Shown: positions 32,148 through 40,593 of the stretch, piece after piece
Layout of the letters: every line of letters begins with the position of its first letter
Position numbering within the stretch: position 1 is the stretch's first letter
NCBI GenBank assembly: GCA_963802375.1
Contig: CAWDIJ010000005.1
Location: 310,001-374,000, forward strand
Direction: 5' to 3'
Length of the DNA: 64,000 nucleotides
From: JACDAN01 sp963802375
Lineage (GTDB): Bacteria > Actinomycetota > Thermoleophilia > Gaiellales > Gaiellaceae
The notes under the pieces: model-generated
What the model saw: the letters and a program-made list of their open reading frames with translations, nothing else
What the model was told of the DNA's origin: nothing
The model's database searches: none
Made by a program: the position numbers and the translations under genes

Positions 32148-32801
32148 GTGGAGCGCTGGGCGACGTTCGACTGCTACGGCACGCTGATCGACTGGAACGG
32201 CGGGATCCGACGTGAGCTCGCGCGGATCTTCGGAGAGGACCGAGCCGGCCGGCTCCTGCACCGGTACCACGAGCTCGAGCCGGGGTTGGAGGCGGACGGG
32301 CGGCTCACCTACCGAGAGGTCCTGACGCAGGCCCTCGAGCGGCTGGCGGAGGAGGAAAACGCCGATCTCGACGACCCGAGCGCGCTCGCCGACTCGCTGC
32401 TGTCCTGGGAGCCCTTCCCCGAGGTGCAGGCGTCGCTGGAGGAGGCGCGCGCTCGCGGCTGGCGGCTCGCGATCCTCTCGAACACCGATCCAGACTTCAT
32501 CGCTGCATCGAAGGAGCTGATCGGCGTGCCCTTCGACGAGACGGTTGTCGCGTCCGAGATCGGCTCATACAAGCCGGCGCTCGGACACTGGGAGGAGTTC
32601 TCCCGCCGCACCAACGCCGACCCCGCGGGCCATGTGCACGTCGCCGCAAGCCTGTTCCACGACATCCGTCCGGCGAACCAGCTCGGCATTCGGAGCGTCT
32701 GGATCAACCGGCTCGCCGAACGGCCCGGGCCGCAGCCCGATCGGGAGCTGAAGGATCTGAACGGCTTGGCCGACGCGCTCGACGAGCTCGTGGCACCGTG
32801 A
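32148..32801 (+). CDS. HAD-superfamily hydrolase (haloacid dehalogenase type II-like)
   Basis: A 217-residue hydrolase. Motif I is WATFDCYGTLIDW with the nucleophile Asp and Tyr instead of the phosphatase second Asp, typical of L-2-haloacid dehalogenase-like enzymes. Motif II is LAILSNTD, motif III is the Lys in GSYKPALGHWEEF, and motif IV is LFHDIRPANQLGIRSVWINR. The GTG start at 32148 is preceded seven bases upstream by a TAGTGT hexamer. The stop overlaps the GTG of the following acetyltransferase gene by four bases. The substrate is unknown. Confidence 0.85.
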   Translation: MERWATFDCYGTLIDWNGGIRRELARIFGEDRAGRLLHRYHELEPGLEADGRLTYREVLTQALERLAEEENADLDDPSALADSLLSWEPFPEVQASLEEARARGWRLAILSNTDPDFIAASKELIGVPFDETVVASEIGSYKPALGHWEEFSRRTNADPAGHVHVAASLFHDIRPANQLGIRSVWINRLAERPGPQPDRELKDLNGLADALDELVAP

Positions 32802-33700
32802 GCATCTCGCTCCGCTCGCCGCTCGTCGACGAGGCCGCAGCCATTGCTGACCTCATCAACCGCACGACCGAGGAGCTCGTCGGCGAGAGCGAGGAGAACG
32901 AGAAGACGGTGCGGCAGTGGCTGACGGCGCCCGAGCTCGACGTCGACAACGACATCCGCGTCGCCGAGCGAGACGGCAAGCTCGTGGGCTATGCAGACGT
33001 CGCGCCCCATCCCGAGCCGAACTACTGGGTGGATGTCCGCGTGCCACTCTCGGAGTCGGACGAGGTACGGGACGCATTGATCCGCTGGGCGGAGGAGCGA
33101 GCGGCCGAGCGAGGCGGCGAGAAGATGCGCGCCTTCAGCCTCGACTCCGACGAGCCCGAGATCGCCGCGCTCGGGCGGCACGGGTACGCCGTGATCCGGC
33201 ACTCCTACCGGATGCGAATCGACTTCGATGAGCCGCCGACGCAGCCGCATTGGCCAGAAGTCCTCTCCGTCAGGCCGGCGACGGAGGCGGACATCCGCAC
33301 TGCCTACGACGTCTACTCGGAGACGTTCGCCGACACCTGGGAGTTCGGGAACGACCCATTCGACGAGTGGTCGCACTGGATGCTCGAGGAGGGCCTCGAC
33401 CTCTCGCTCTGGTTCGTCGCCGAGGACGACGGCGAGGTCGCCGCAATCGCGCTGTGCAAGCCGTTCGAAGGCGAGGAGGGGCTCGGTTGGGTTCGCGTGC
33501 TCGGCGTCCGGCGACGCTGGCGGAGGCAGGGCGTCGGGCGGGCGTTGCTGCTCCACGTTTTCGGCGAGTTCCACCGCCGCGGCTTCCACGGGGTCGGTCT
33601 TGGGGTCGACGCCGAGAGCCTCACCGGGGCCCACCGGCTCTACGAGAATGCTGGCATGCGCGTCAACCGCCGGTACTTCGTCTACGAGAAGGTGCTGTAG
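32798..33700 (+). CDS. Tandem-GNAT acetyltransferase
   Basis: A 300-residue protein with two GNAT folds. The N-terminal copy (1-145) has the VAERDGKLVGYADVAP strand but lacks a clean Q/RxxGxG/A loop. The C-terminal copy (150-300) has WVRVLGVRRRWRRQGVGRALLLHVF, an intact acetyl-CoA loop, and GVDAESLTGAHRLYENAGM. The layout resembles mycothiol synthase MshD, but I see nothing specific enough to assign that role. It overlaps the HAD gene by four bases (GTGA) and is followed three bases later by the arginase-like gene. Confidence 0.82.
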   Translation: MSISLRSPLVDEAAAIADLINRTTEELVGESEENEKTVRQWLTAPELDVDNDIRVAERDGKLVGYADVAPHPEPNYWVDVRVPLSESDEVRDALIRWAEERAAERGGEKMRAFSLDSDEPEIAALGRHGYAVIRHSYRMRIDFDEPPTQPHWPEVLSVRPATEADIRTAYDVYSETFADTWEFGNDPFDEWSHWMLEEGLDLSLWFVAEDDGEVAAIALCKPFEGEEGLGWVRVLGVRRRWRRQGVGRALLLHVFGEFHRRGFHGVGLGVDAESLTGAHRLYENAGMRVNRRYFVYEKVL

Positions 33701-33703
33701 GCC

Positions 33704-34480
33704 GTGTCCCGGCTGCGCGCCAAGTGCCCCGACTGCCGGACGTACACGGCGGTTGCGCTCGGACCGGAATACGAGTGCCACGCCTGCGGGCGGACGTTTG
33801 CCGCGGGCCTCGTCCGGGTTCCGCGTGCCTGGGGACAGGGCGGGGAAGCGATGGCCGAAGCGGCATCGCTTCCGCTGCCGTATCCGGAAGCCGCGGTGAT
33901 CGAAGAGGGCTCGCTGGCCGAGCAGAGCCTTGCGCTCGCCCTGGAGCTCCCCGAGCGGCCGCTCGTCCTCGGCGGCTGCTGCTGCTCGCACGTCGGCGCC
34001 GTCGAAGCCCTCTCCGCTCGCCACGGCCGGATCGCCGTCGTCTGGTTCGACGCGCACGGCGACCTGAACACAGTCGAGAGCTCCCCGTCCGGGAACGAGT
34101 GGGGGATGCCGCTCCGCATGCTGCTCGACTCAGGCGCCGTCCAGCCTCAGGACGTCGCGCTCGTGGGTGCGCGCAGCCTCGATCCACCCGAAGAGGAGTT
34201 CATCGCCACGGCCGGCGTCGGAACCGGATCGGAGGCCGTTGTCTCCGCGCTCGACGGAACCGTCGGCGCCTACGTCGCCGTCGACTTCGACGCGTTCGGA
34301 GAAGACGAGGTCGCGTCGTTCATGCCCGAGCCGGGCGGGCTCTCGCTCGAGGAGGCCGAGGAGGTGCTCACCGCCGTCCGAGGGCGAAAGGACGTCCTCG
34401 GCACCGGCCTCTCGGGCCTCGCTCCTGACGAGCGGAACCTGGAACCGGCAAGCCGTCTGACCGCCGCGCTCGGGCTGTGA
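33704..34480 (+). CDS. Arginase/agmatinase-family protein with N-terminal zinc ribbon
   Basis: A 258-residue ureohydrolase-fold protein. Metal motifs are the cysteine-rich GGCCCSHVGAV in place of GGDHS, then VVWFDAHGDLNT (DAHxD) near 112, and YVAVDFDAFGED (DxD) near 190. The first 32 residues hold two CxxC pairs, CPDC and CHAC, a zinc ribbon unusual for this family. The enzyme may hydrolyse a guanidino compound, but the altered first metal motif makes the activity uncertain. The GTG start at 33704 is directly after the GNAT stop, so it belongs to that operon. Confidence 0.78.
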   Translation: MSRLRAKCPDCRTYTAVALGPEYECHACGRTFAAGLVRVPRAWGQGGEAMAEAASLPLPYPEAAVIEEGSLAEQSLALALELPERPLVLGGCCCSHVGAVEALSARHGRIAVVWFDAHGDLNTVESSPSGNEWGMPLRMLLDSGAVQPQDVALVGARSLDPPEEEFIATAGVGTGSEAVVSALDGTVGAYVAVDFDAFGEDEVASFMPEPGGLSLEEAEEVLTAVRGRKDVLGTGLSGLAPDERNLEPASRLTAALGL

Positions 34481-34503
34481 CGAAGGAGGACTAGACTCGG
34501 CCC

Positions 34504-35346
34504 ATCGCCGAGCGCATCGACATCTCGATCGAGCATCGGAACCTCCCCGAGCCGTCGCAGAACGACAAGCCACACCCGAACACGTGTCCCGAGTGCGGCT
34601 CCCACTACCGAGACGACGAGCTCGCCGTGAATCTCTGGGTCTGTCCGCACTGCAACTACCACTTCCGGATTCGGGCGAAAGACCGCATCGCGCAGCTCGC
34701 CGACGAGGGGACGTTCAAGGAGGAGGCTGCAGATCTCCGCTCCGAGGATCCGCTGGAGTTCTTCGACATGCGGCCCTACACGGAGCGCCTGGTCGAGGCG
34801 GAGCAGGCGACGGGACAGGGCGACGCCATGGTCATCGGCTCGGCGGCAATCGAGCGCGTCAGCTGCGAGCTGGCAGTCATGGACTTTGCGTTCATGGGCG
34901 GGTCGATGGGCAGCGTCGTCGGGGAGAAGTTCGTCCGGGCGTGCGAGAGCTCGGCCGAGCGCGGAGTGCCGCTCGTCAGCATCACCTCGTCCGGCGGTGC
35001 GCGGATGCAGGAGGGGATCCTGTCGCTGATGCAGCTGCCGAAGACGGTCTGTGCCGTGGAGGACCTGAAGGACTCCGGCGGCGCGATGATCAGCGTCATG
35101 GCCCATCCGACCACGGCCGGCGTGCTCGCGAGCTTCGCGTCCCTTGGCGACGTGATCGTCGCGGAGCCCGGCGCGCTCCTTGCCTTCACCGGCCCGCGGG
35201 TCGTCCAGCAGACGACGCGCGAGAAGCTGCCCGAGGACTTCGGCCTCGCCGAGTCCAACGTCCGCTTCGGCCACCTGGACGGGATCGTCGGCAGGCGTGA
35301 CCTGCGCCCCTACCTCGGTCGAGTGCTCAGACTGTTTTCCAAATGA
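34504..35346 (+). CDS. accD: Acetyl-CoA carboxylase carboxyltransferase beta subunit AccD, non-canonical start
   Basis: The beta half of the carboxyltransferase that makes malonyl-CoA. The zinc ribbon needs four cysteines: CPEC at 34591-34602 and CPHC at 34642-34653. GTG 34627, the only canonical start, would delete the first pair. The frame is open back to TAG 34492-34494, and no ATG, GTG or TTG lies between. ATC 34504 is the best remaining candidate; TAGACT (34492-34497) ends six bases before it, and GGAGGA lies 13 bases before it. Core motifs include MDFAFMGGSMGSVVGEKF, SSGGARMQEG and ALLAFTGPRVVQQT. About 280 residues. Confidence 0.88.
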   Translation: MAERIDISIEHRNLPEPSQNDKPHPNTCPECGSHYRDDELAVNLWVCPHCNYHFRIRAKDRIAQLADEGTFKEEAADLRSEDPLEFFDMRPYTERLVEAEQATGQGDAMVIGSAAIERVSCELAVMDFAFMGGSMGSVVGEKFVRACESSAERGVPLVSITSSGGARMQEGILSLMQLPKTVCAVEDLKDSGGAMISVMAHPTTAGVLASFASLGDVIVAEPGALLAFTGPRVVQQTTREKLPEDFGLAESNVRFGHLDGIVGRRDLRPYLGRVLRLFSK

Positions 35347-35394
35347 CGGCCCCCTCACGAACATTCCGTGTCCGTCGCGCCGCTGCAAAGTGGC

Positions 35395-35491
35395 GCTGGG
35401 GGGTGTCCTCAGTCGCGCCCGTAGCCTCCGGCTACGAACGCTCCCTGCGTCCTACCCCAGCTTGCTTTTCACGGGCGACGAACGCGGCCTG
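35395..35491. repeat. Stem-loop family element, copy C (accD-accA gap), with an extra 3' arm
   Basis: An outer stem GCTGGGG (35395-35401) with CCCCAGC (35455-35461) encloses TCCTCAGTCGCGCCC, a perfect apex hairpin GTAGCC-TCC-GGCTAC (35421-35435) and CGCTCCCTGCGTCC. It belongs to the CAGTCGCG/CGCTCCCTG subtype shared with the 58-kb copy. A lone copy of the other subtype's 3' arm, GAACGCGGCCTG, lies at 35480-35491, just before the accA ribosome site. Confidence 0.85.
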
Positions 35492-35511
35492 TTCGAGAGG
35501 TGACCGTCGCA

Positions 35512-36501
35512 ATGGCACGTGAGGACGAGCTTCACCTGCGGGACCGACTCAGCCGCCTGAAGGGGCTCCGGCTCCTGCGTGGCGCGGGGATCACCGAGGA
35601 GGTCGATCGCCTCGAACGCCAGCTCGAGCGCATGGCGAGCGCCGGTGACGAGGAGATCTGGGAGCGGGTCGAGCTCGCCCGCCACCTCGACCGGCCGTAC
35701 ACGCTGGACTATGTCGAGCGGATGTTCGACGACTTCGTCGAGCTCCACGGCGACCGTGGTCGCGCCGAGGATCCGGCGATGGTGACCGGCCTGGGCCGTT
35801 TCGGCGGCCGGACGGTCGCGCTGCTCGGCCAGCAGAAGGGCCGGGACACCAAGGAGCGAATCCGGCGCAACTACGGCATGACCTATCCCGAGGGATACCG
35901 CAAGGCCATGCGCGTGATGGAGCTCGCCAACCGCCACCGCTTTCCGATCGTCTCGCTCGTGGACACTCCGGGCGCATTTCCCGGGGTCGCGGCTGAGCAG
36001 CACGGACAGGGCGGCGCGATCGCCCGGTCGCAGGCAGTCATGAGCCGGCTGACGATTCCGATCGTCGCGTGCGTGATCGGAGAGGGAGGCTCGGGCGGCG
36101 CCATCGCCATTGCCCTCGCCGACCGGGTCTTGATGCAGGAGAACGCGATGTACTCGGTGATCTCGCCGGAAGGCTGCGCGGCGATCCTCTGGCGCGACCA
36201 GGACGAGAAGATGAAGGCCGCCGCGGCACTGAAGCCCGACGCAGTCCACACGCTCGAGCTCGGCGTGATCGACGCGATCGTGCCCGAGCCGGAGGGCGGC
36301 GCGCATACGAACTGGGACGAAGCGGCAAAGCTCCTCGGTGAGGCGATCCAGAGCTCACTCGATGATCTCTCGAAGCTGTCCGGAGAGGAGCTTCGGCGCC
36401 GTCGCCGCGATCGCTTCAGGTCGCTGGGTGTCTACGCCTCGTCCTCAGATTCCACAGTTTCCACAGGGTTGTCCACCGAGCCTGCACCGACTCGCAAGTA
36501 A
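35512..36501 (+). CDS. accA: Acetyl-CoA carboxylase carboxyltransferase alpha subunit AccA
   Basis: A 329-residue partner of AccD. ELHGDRGRAEDPAMVTGLGRF, LLGQQKGRDTKERIRRNYGM, PEGYRKAMRVMELANR, SLVDTPGAFPGVAAEQHGQG and CVIGEGGSGGAIAIALADRV are all near-invariant AccA segments. ATG 35512, with GAGAGGTGA about nine bases upstream, is better than GTG 35500, which overlaps that ribosome site. accD and accA are adjacent in the same direction but separated by a 165-bp repeat-bearing gap. The C-terminal 25 residues, Ser/Thr-rich, are not conserved. Confidence 0.96.
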   Translation: MAREDELHLRDRLSRLKGLRLLRGAGITEEVDRLERQLERMASAGDEEIWERVELARHLDRPYTLDYVERMFDDFVELHGDRGRAEDPAMVTGLGRFGGRTVALLGQQKGRDTKERIRRNYGMTYPEGYRKAMRVMELANRHRFPIVSLVDTPGAFPGVAAEQHGQGGAIARSQAVMSRLTIPIVACVIGEGGSGGAIAIALADRVLMQENAMYSVISPEGCAAILWRDQDEKMKAAAALKPDAVHTLELGVIDAIVPEPEGGAHTNWDEAAKLLGEAIQSSLDDLSKLSGEELRRRRRDRFRSLGVYASSSDSTVSTGLSTEPAPTRK

Positions 36502-36547
36502 TAAACGGCACGTTTCCGCTGCCCCGCACTCGGGGTAGAACGGGGTC

Positions 36548-37351
36548 ATGAGGCCGATCTGGAGCGGCACGATCTCGTTCGGGCTGGTCAGCGTGCCGGT
36601 GAAGATGTACTCGGCGACCGAGTCCAAGGAGCTCAAGTTCCACTTCCTCGACCGGCGCGATATGAGCCCGATCGGCTACGAGAAGGTCAGCAAGGAGTCG
36701 GGCAAGGCTGTGCCGCCCGACGAGATAGTCCGCGGCTTCGAGATCGAGAAGGGCCAGTACGTGCCGATCGAGGACGAGGACCTCGACCGGCTGGACATCG
36801 AGCTGACCCATTCGATCGACATTTGCGACTTCGTCGACCTGGACGAGATCGACCCGATCTACTTCCGGAAGGCCTACTACCTGCTGCCCCAGGAAGGCGC
36901 CGAGAAGCCCTACCGGCTCCTTGTTCGCGCGCTGGACGAGACGGGCAAGGTCGGCATCGCGAAGGTCGTGATCCGCAACAAGCAGCACCTCGCGGCCCTC
37001 CGGCCCTACGACGGCAGGCTGGTTCTCGAGACCATGTACTACCCCGACGAGATCCGGCAGCCCGAGTCCGTCGACGGCAACTCGCGGATTCAGAAAGCCG
37101 AGGTCGACATGGCGAAGTCGCTCGTCGAGAACCTCAGCGAGCCGTTCAAGCCCGACAAGTACGACGACACCTATCGGAAGGAGTTGCTCGACCTGATCAA
37201 GGCGAAGGCCAAGGGCAAGGACCTGCCTGAGCCGAAGGAGGAGGAGGAGGGCGAGGTCATCGACCTGATGGAGGCGCTCCGGGAGTCCGTCGAGCAGACG
37301 CAGAGGAAGCAGCGCAAGAGAACCCGGAAGGCGACGAAAAAGGCAAGCTAA
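36548..37351 (+). CDS. ku: Non-homologous end-joining protein Ku
   Basis: A 267-residue homodimeric DNA-end-binding protein. It begins RPIWSGTISFGLVSVPVKMY and has FHFLDRRDMSPIGYEKV, EIDPIYFRKAYYLLPQ and LVLETMYYPDEIRQP, all standard bacterial Ku segments. The C-terminal tail is highly basic (KQRKRTRKATKKAS), a typical DNA-binding extension. The ligD GTG starts five bases after its stop, so the pair forms a minimal NHEJ operon. A small CCCCG-CACT-CGGGG hairpin (36522-36535) lies between accA and ku. Confidence 0.96.
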   Translation: MRPIWSGTISFGLVSVPVKMYSATESKELKFHFLDRRDMSPIGYEKVSKESGKAVPPDEIVRGFEIEKGQYVPIEDEDLDRLDIELTHSIDICDFVDLDEIDPIYFRKAYYLLPQEGAEKPYRLLVRALDETGKVGIAKVVIRNKQHLAALRPYDGRLVLETMYYPDEIRQPESVDGNSRIQKAEVDMAKSLVENLSEPFKPDKYDDTYRKELLDLIKAKAKGKDLPEPKEEEEGEVIDLMEALRESVEQTQRKQRKRTRKATKKAS

Positions 37352-37356
37352 CGGGC

Positions 37357-39717
37357 GTGCCGCGCCCCCGCCTCGACGAGTACGAGAAGAAGCGAGATCG
37401 AAAGAAGACGCCGGAGCCGTTCGGCGGGAAGAAGCGTGTGAGGGAGCCGATCTTCGTCGTCCAACGGCACGACGCGCGCCGCCTCCACTACGACTTCCGG
37501 CTCGAGCGCGACGGCGCGCTCGCGAGCTGGGCAGTGCCGAAAGGGATCCCGCTCGAGCCCGGACAGCGGGCGCTCGCCGTGCACGTCGAGGACCACCCGC
37601 TGGAGTACGCGACGTTCGAGGGCGTGATCCCCAAGGGCGAATATGGTGCCGGGCCCGTCGAGATCTGGGACAACGGCACCTATGAGCTCGTGGAGGAGAA
37701 GCGCGACGGCGGCCTGACCGTCCGGCTGCACGGACGCCGGCTAGACGGCACCTGGACGCTCGTCCCGGCCAAGCTCGACGGCAATCCGAAGAACTGGCTC
37801 ATCCTCCGCAAGCGCGAGGACGGCGCCGCGGCACCGCGCGAACGCCGGCGCTACAGGCCGATGCTCGCCACGCTCACCGACGCGGTTCCCAAGGGGGGCG
37901 ACTGGCTTCACGAGGTCAAGTGGGACGGCTACCGGGCGATCGCGGACGTGCGCGGCGCGGAGACGACCCTGACGAGCCGAAACGACAACGACCTGACGAC
38001 GCGCTTCGGCTCCGTCGCGAGGGAGATCTCCAGGGCGGTGAAGACGCCGGACTGCGTGCTGGACGGCGAGGTGTGCGCCCTGGACGAGCAGGGGCGGGCG
38101 ACCTTCTCCGCGATGCAGCAGGGAAAGGACGGCACCCGCTACGTCTACGTCGTCTTCGACCTGCTCGAGGTCGACGGGCAGCCACTGGTTCAGCTGTCGC
38201 TGACCGAGCGGCGCGAGCGCCTGGCGCAGCTGCTCGACCGCCGGAACCAAAACGTGCAGCTCTCCGAGTCGTTCGACGACGGCGACGCGCTCTTCCGGGC
38301 CGCCCAGGACCAGGAGTTCGAGGGGATCATCTCGAAGCGGCGGGACTCGCGGTACGAGCCGGGCCGCCGGAACCGGAACTGGCTGAAGATCAAGACACAC
38401 GGCCGGCAGGAGTTCGTCGTCGCCGGCTACACACGGGGCCAGGGGCGTCGGTCAGGCCGCTTCGGCTCGTTGATCCTCGGCTACTGGCGCGACGGCGAGC
38501 TCGTCTACGCGGGCAATGTCGGCACCGGGTTCACCGACGGCGAGATCGATCGGCTGCTGAGCAAGCTGCGGCCGCTGGAGCGCAAGGAGCCGCCGTTCGA
38601 GTCGGTCCCGAAGATGCCCAGGGTGCGCAAGGACGCGATCGTCTGGGTCGAGCCGGAGCTCGTCACCGAAGTCGAGTTCGCCGAGTGGACGCACGACGGC
38701 AGGCTTCGGGCGCCCTCCTACCAGGGACTGCGAGAGGACAAGTCCACGACCGACGTCCGCCGGGAGGAGCCGGAGCCGATGGAGACCGAGATCCGTAAGG
38801 GCAAGCGTGTCCTCAAGCTTTCGAACCTCGACAAGCCGTTCTGGCCGGACGAGGGGATCACCAAGGGCGATCTGCTTTCGTACTACCGCTCGGTCGCCGG
38901 CGTCGTCGTTCCGCACCTGAAGGACCGGCCTTTCACGATGAAGCGTTACCCCGACGGCGCGTACGGCAAGTTCTTCTTCCAGAAAGACGCGCCCAAGCAC
39001 ATGCCCGACTGGATCAAGAGCGTCGAGATCACGGTCACAACACGGGACAAGCCGCGTGAGCGACGCAAGATCCGGGCGCCGCTCGTGAACGACGAGCTCG
39101 CGCTCCTCTGGATGGTCAACATGGGGTGCATCGACCTGAACACGTGGTACTCGCGGGTCGACAAGCCCGGGCGGCCCGATTTCGTCCTCTTCGACCTCGA
39201 CCCGTCAGACGACGTCGGCTTCAACGAGACCGTGCAGGTCGCGCTCCTCGTCAAGCAGGCACTCGACACCGTCGGGCTCGAGAGCTACCCGAAGACGAGC
39301 GGGTCGGACGGGATTCACGTCCTCGTCCCGATCGCGCGGCGGCACACGTACGACGAGACGCGCGAGTTCGCCGAGATCATCGCGTCGGCGCTGGCGCGCA
39401 CCCACTACGGGCTTGTCACGACGGAGTGGGTGCGGCGCAAGCGGCGGGGCGTGCTCATCGACTCGAACCAGAACGGCGAGGGGAAGACGATCGCCTCGGT
39501 CTACTCGGTGCGGCCGCGGAAGGGTGCGCCGGTCTCGACGCCGCTTCGTTGGGACGAGGTGGACGAGAAGCTCGACCCGAGCGAGTTCACGATGGATGTG
39601 GTCCGCGAGCGAATCGAGAAACACGGCGACCTTTTTGAGCCGGTCCTCCACGGGCGGCAGTCGCTGACGACGGCGCTGAAGTCCGTGCGCGCAAGCCGCG
39701 GCGACCCCGGCAAGTAA
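37357..39717 (+). CDS. ligD: Multifunctional DNA ligase D (phosphoesterase-ligase-polymerase)
   Basis: A 786-residue end-joining enzyme. The 3'-phosphoesterase domain (about 1-150) has VVQRHDARRLHYDFRLE and GVIPKGEYGAG. The ATP-dependent ligase (about 165-455) has the nucleotidyl lysine in HEVKWDGYRAIAD (about K188) and FEGIISKRRDSRYEPGRR. The primase-polymerase domain (about 480-786) has LSNLDKPFWPDEGITKGDLL and the catalytic FDLDPSDDVGF near 612, then TSGSDGIHVLVPI. The PE-LIG-POL order matches Pseudomonas, not the POL-PE-LIG order of mycobacteria. The start is GTG 37357. The stop TAA lies inside a palindrome. Confidence 0.95.
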   Translation: MPRPRLDEYEKKRDRKKTPEPFGGKKRVREPIFVVQRHDARRLHYDFRLERDGALASWAVPKGIPLEPGQRALAVHVEDHPLEYATFEGVIPKGEYGAGPVEIWDNGTYELVEEKRDGGLTVRLHGRRLDGTWTLVPAKLDGNPKNWLILRKREDGAAAPRERRRYRPMLATLTDAVPKGGDWLHEVKWDGYRAIADVRGAETTLTSRNDNDLTTRFGSVAREISRAVKTPDCVLDGEVCALDEQGRATFSAMQQGKDGTRYVYVVFDLLEVDGQPLVQLSLTERRERLAQLLDRRNQNVQLSESFDDGDALFRAAQDQEFEGIISKRRDSRYEPGRRNRNWLKIKTHGRQEFVVAGYTRGQGRRSGRFGSLILGYWRDGELVYAGNVGTGFTDGEIDRLLSKLRPLERKEPPFESVPKMPRVRKDAIVWVEPELVTEVEFAEWTHDGRLRAPSYQGLREDKSTTDVRREEPEPMETEIRKGKRVLKLSNLDKPFWPDEGITKGDLLSYYRSVAGVVVPHLKDRPFTMKRYPDGAYGKFFFQKDAPKHMPDWIKSVEITVTTRDKPRERRKIRAPLVNDELALLWMVNMGCIDLNTWYSRVDKPGRPDFVLFDLDPSDDVGFNETVQVALLVKQALDTVGLESYPKTSGSDGIHVLVPIARRHTYDETREFAEIIASALARTHYGLVTTEWVRRKRRGVLIDSNQNGEGKTIASVYSVRPRKGAPVSTPLRWDEVDEKLDPSEFTMDVVRERIEKHGDLFEPVLHGRQSLTTALKSVRASRGDPGK

Positions 39718-39786
39718 CAGTCTGTTACAAGCCGGATGAAGCGGCTCGGCAAGCCGCCCCGGCCTCCAAGTAACAGCCTGTTACTT
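39714..39786. repeat. Twin palindromes GTAACAG-N-CTGTTAC after ligD
   Basis: GTAACAG-T-CTGTTAC at 39714-39728 and AAGTAACAG-C-CTGTTACTT at 39768-39786 are perfect palindromes with centres 56 bp apart. The first contains the ligD TAA stop. Between them is a hairpin GCGGCT-CGGCA-AGCCGC inside a wider GCCGG/CCGGC pairing. The gap separates convergent ligD and a GNAT gene, where operators are not expected, so paired terminators are the simplest reading. Confidence 0.8.
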
Positions 39787-39801
39787 GTGTCCTGGTGCGA
39801 C

Positions 39802-40593
39802 TCAGCCGGTGAGGAAGAACTTCGTCAAGCGCCCGACTGTGTCGAAGCCGAGCTTCCCGTAGAGCGCCTTCGGCCAGTCGTCCCCGTCGGCGACGAGGAA
39901 GACCAGGTCGGCGCCCTCCGCGCGGGCTTCCTCGGCCGCTCGCAGGACGACGGCGCTCGCGTAGCCCTGGCCGCGGTGCTCCTCCTTGGTCGCGACGTCC
40001 TCGACTTGGCCGACGCCCTGGGCGACGTAGAGATCCGCCCAGCTGACGATCTCGCCGTCCACCGGCACTCCGAAGAACCGCGTCTTCGCGCGGTGTCCGA
40101 GCAGGAGCTTCGCGTCGAGCAACTGGCGCGCGACCTCCTCGCTGCCCCAGGGGTAGCTCGTGATCTCATGGGTGCGACCGGCGCGCAGATCTGCTTCTCC
40201 GACCTCGTGCACGACCGAAAGGTCGGGGCGGCGATCCGGTTCGCGGAGCTGCGCCATCCAGATGTGGCGGCGGACGTTCCAGCCGAGCTCCTTGAACTGT
40301 GGCTCGAGCTTCTCGCCGAGATCTGTGTCGAAGCACACCACCGATCGGTGGGCAAGTCCGGCGCCTCCGAGGATCCGCTCCGCCTCGTCCGCCAGCTCCT
40401 GGGCGCCGGCGCCGAGCGGGAGCCGCTCGACCAGGAGGTAGTTCGAGTCGTGGCGCAGCGGCAGTGACGGCTCGAGGACGCCGACGCCGAACGGCGACTC
40501 CACCGCCCGCGAGCCGGCCATCTCGATCTCCCGCTCGAAGCGGTGGATGCGGTCGAGGACCTCAGACACCTCCGACGCGCTCCCGGTCGCCAA
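39802..40593 (-). CDS. GNAT-family acetyltransferase
   Basis: A protein of up to 263 residues with a C-terminal GNAT domain: VDGEIVSWADLYVAQGVGQVEDV, the acetyl-CoA loop EEHRGQGYASAVVLRAAEEA near 205, and WPKALYGKLGFDTVG. The first 120 residues look like a second, degenerate GNAT-like half. TTG 40593 is the annotated start but has no ribosome site; GTG 40569 preceded by GGAG, or a later ATG, are possible. It overlaps the NDH-2 remnant by 32 bases. Substrate unknown. Confidence 0.8.
   Translation of the reverse strand: MATGSASEVSEVLDRIHRFEREIEMAGSRAVESPFGVGVLEPSLPLRHDSNYLLVERLPLGAGAQELADEAERILGGAGLAHRSVVCFDTDLGEKLEPQFKELGWNVRRHIWMAQLREPDRRPDLSVVHEVGEADLRAGRTHEITSYPWGSEEVARQLLDAKLLLGHRAKTRFFGVPVDGEIVSWADLYVAQGVGQVEDVATKEEHRGQGYASAVVLRAAEEARAEGADLVFLVADGDDWPKALYGKLGFDTVGRLTKFFLTG

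Noticed and set aside
32798..33700. Tandem GNAT protein as mycothiol synthase MshD
   Set aside because: The two-domain layout fits, but no MshD-specific residues or msh neighbours were identified.
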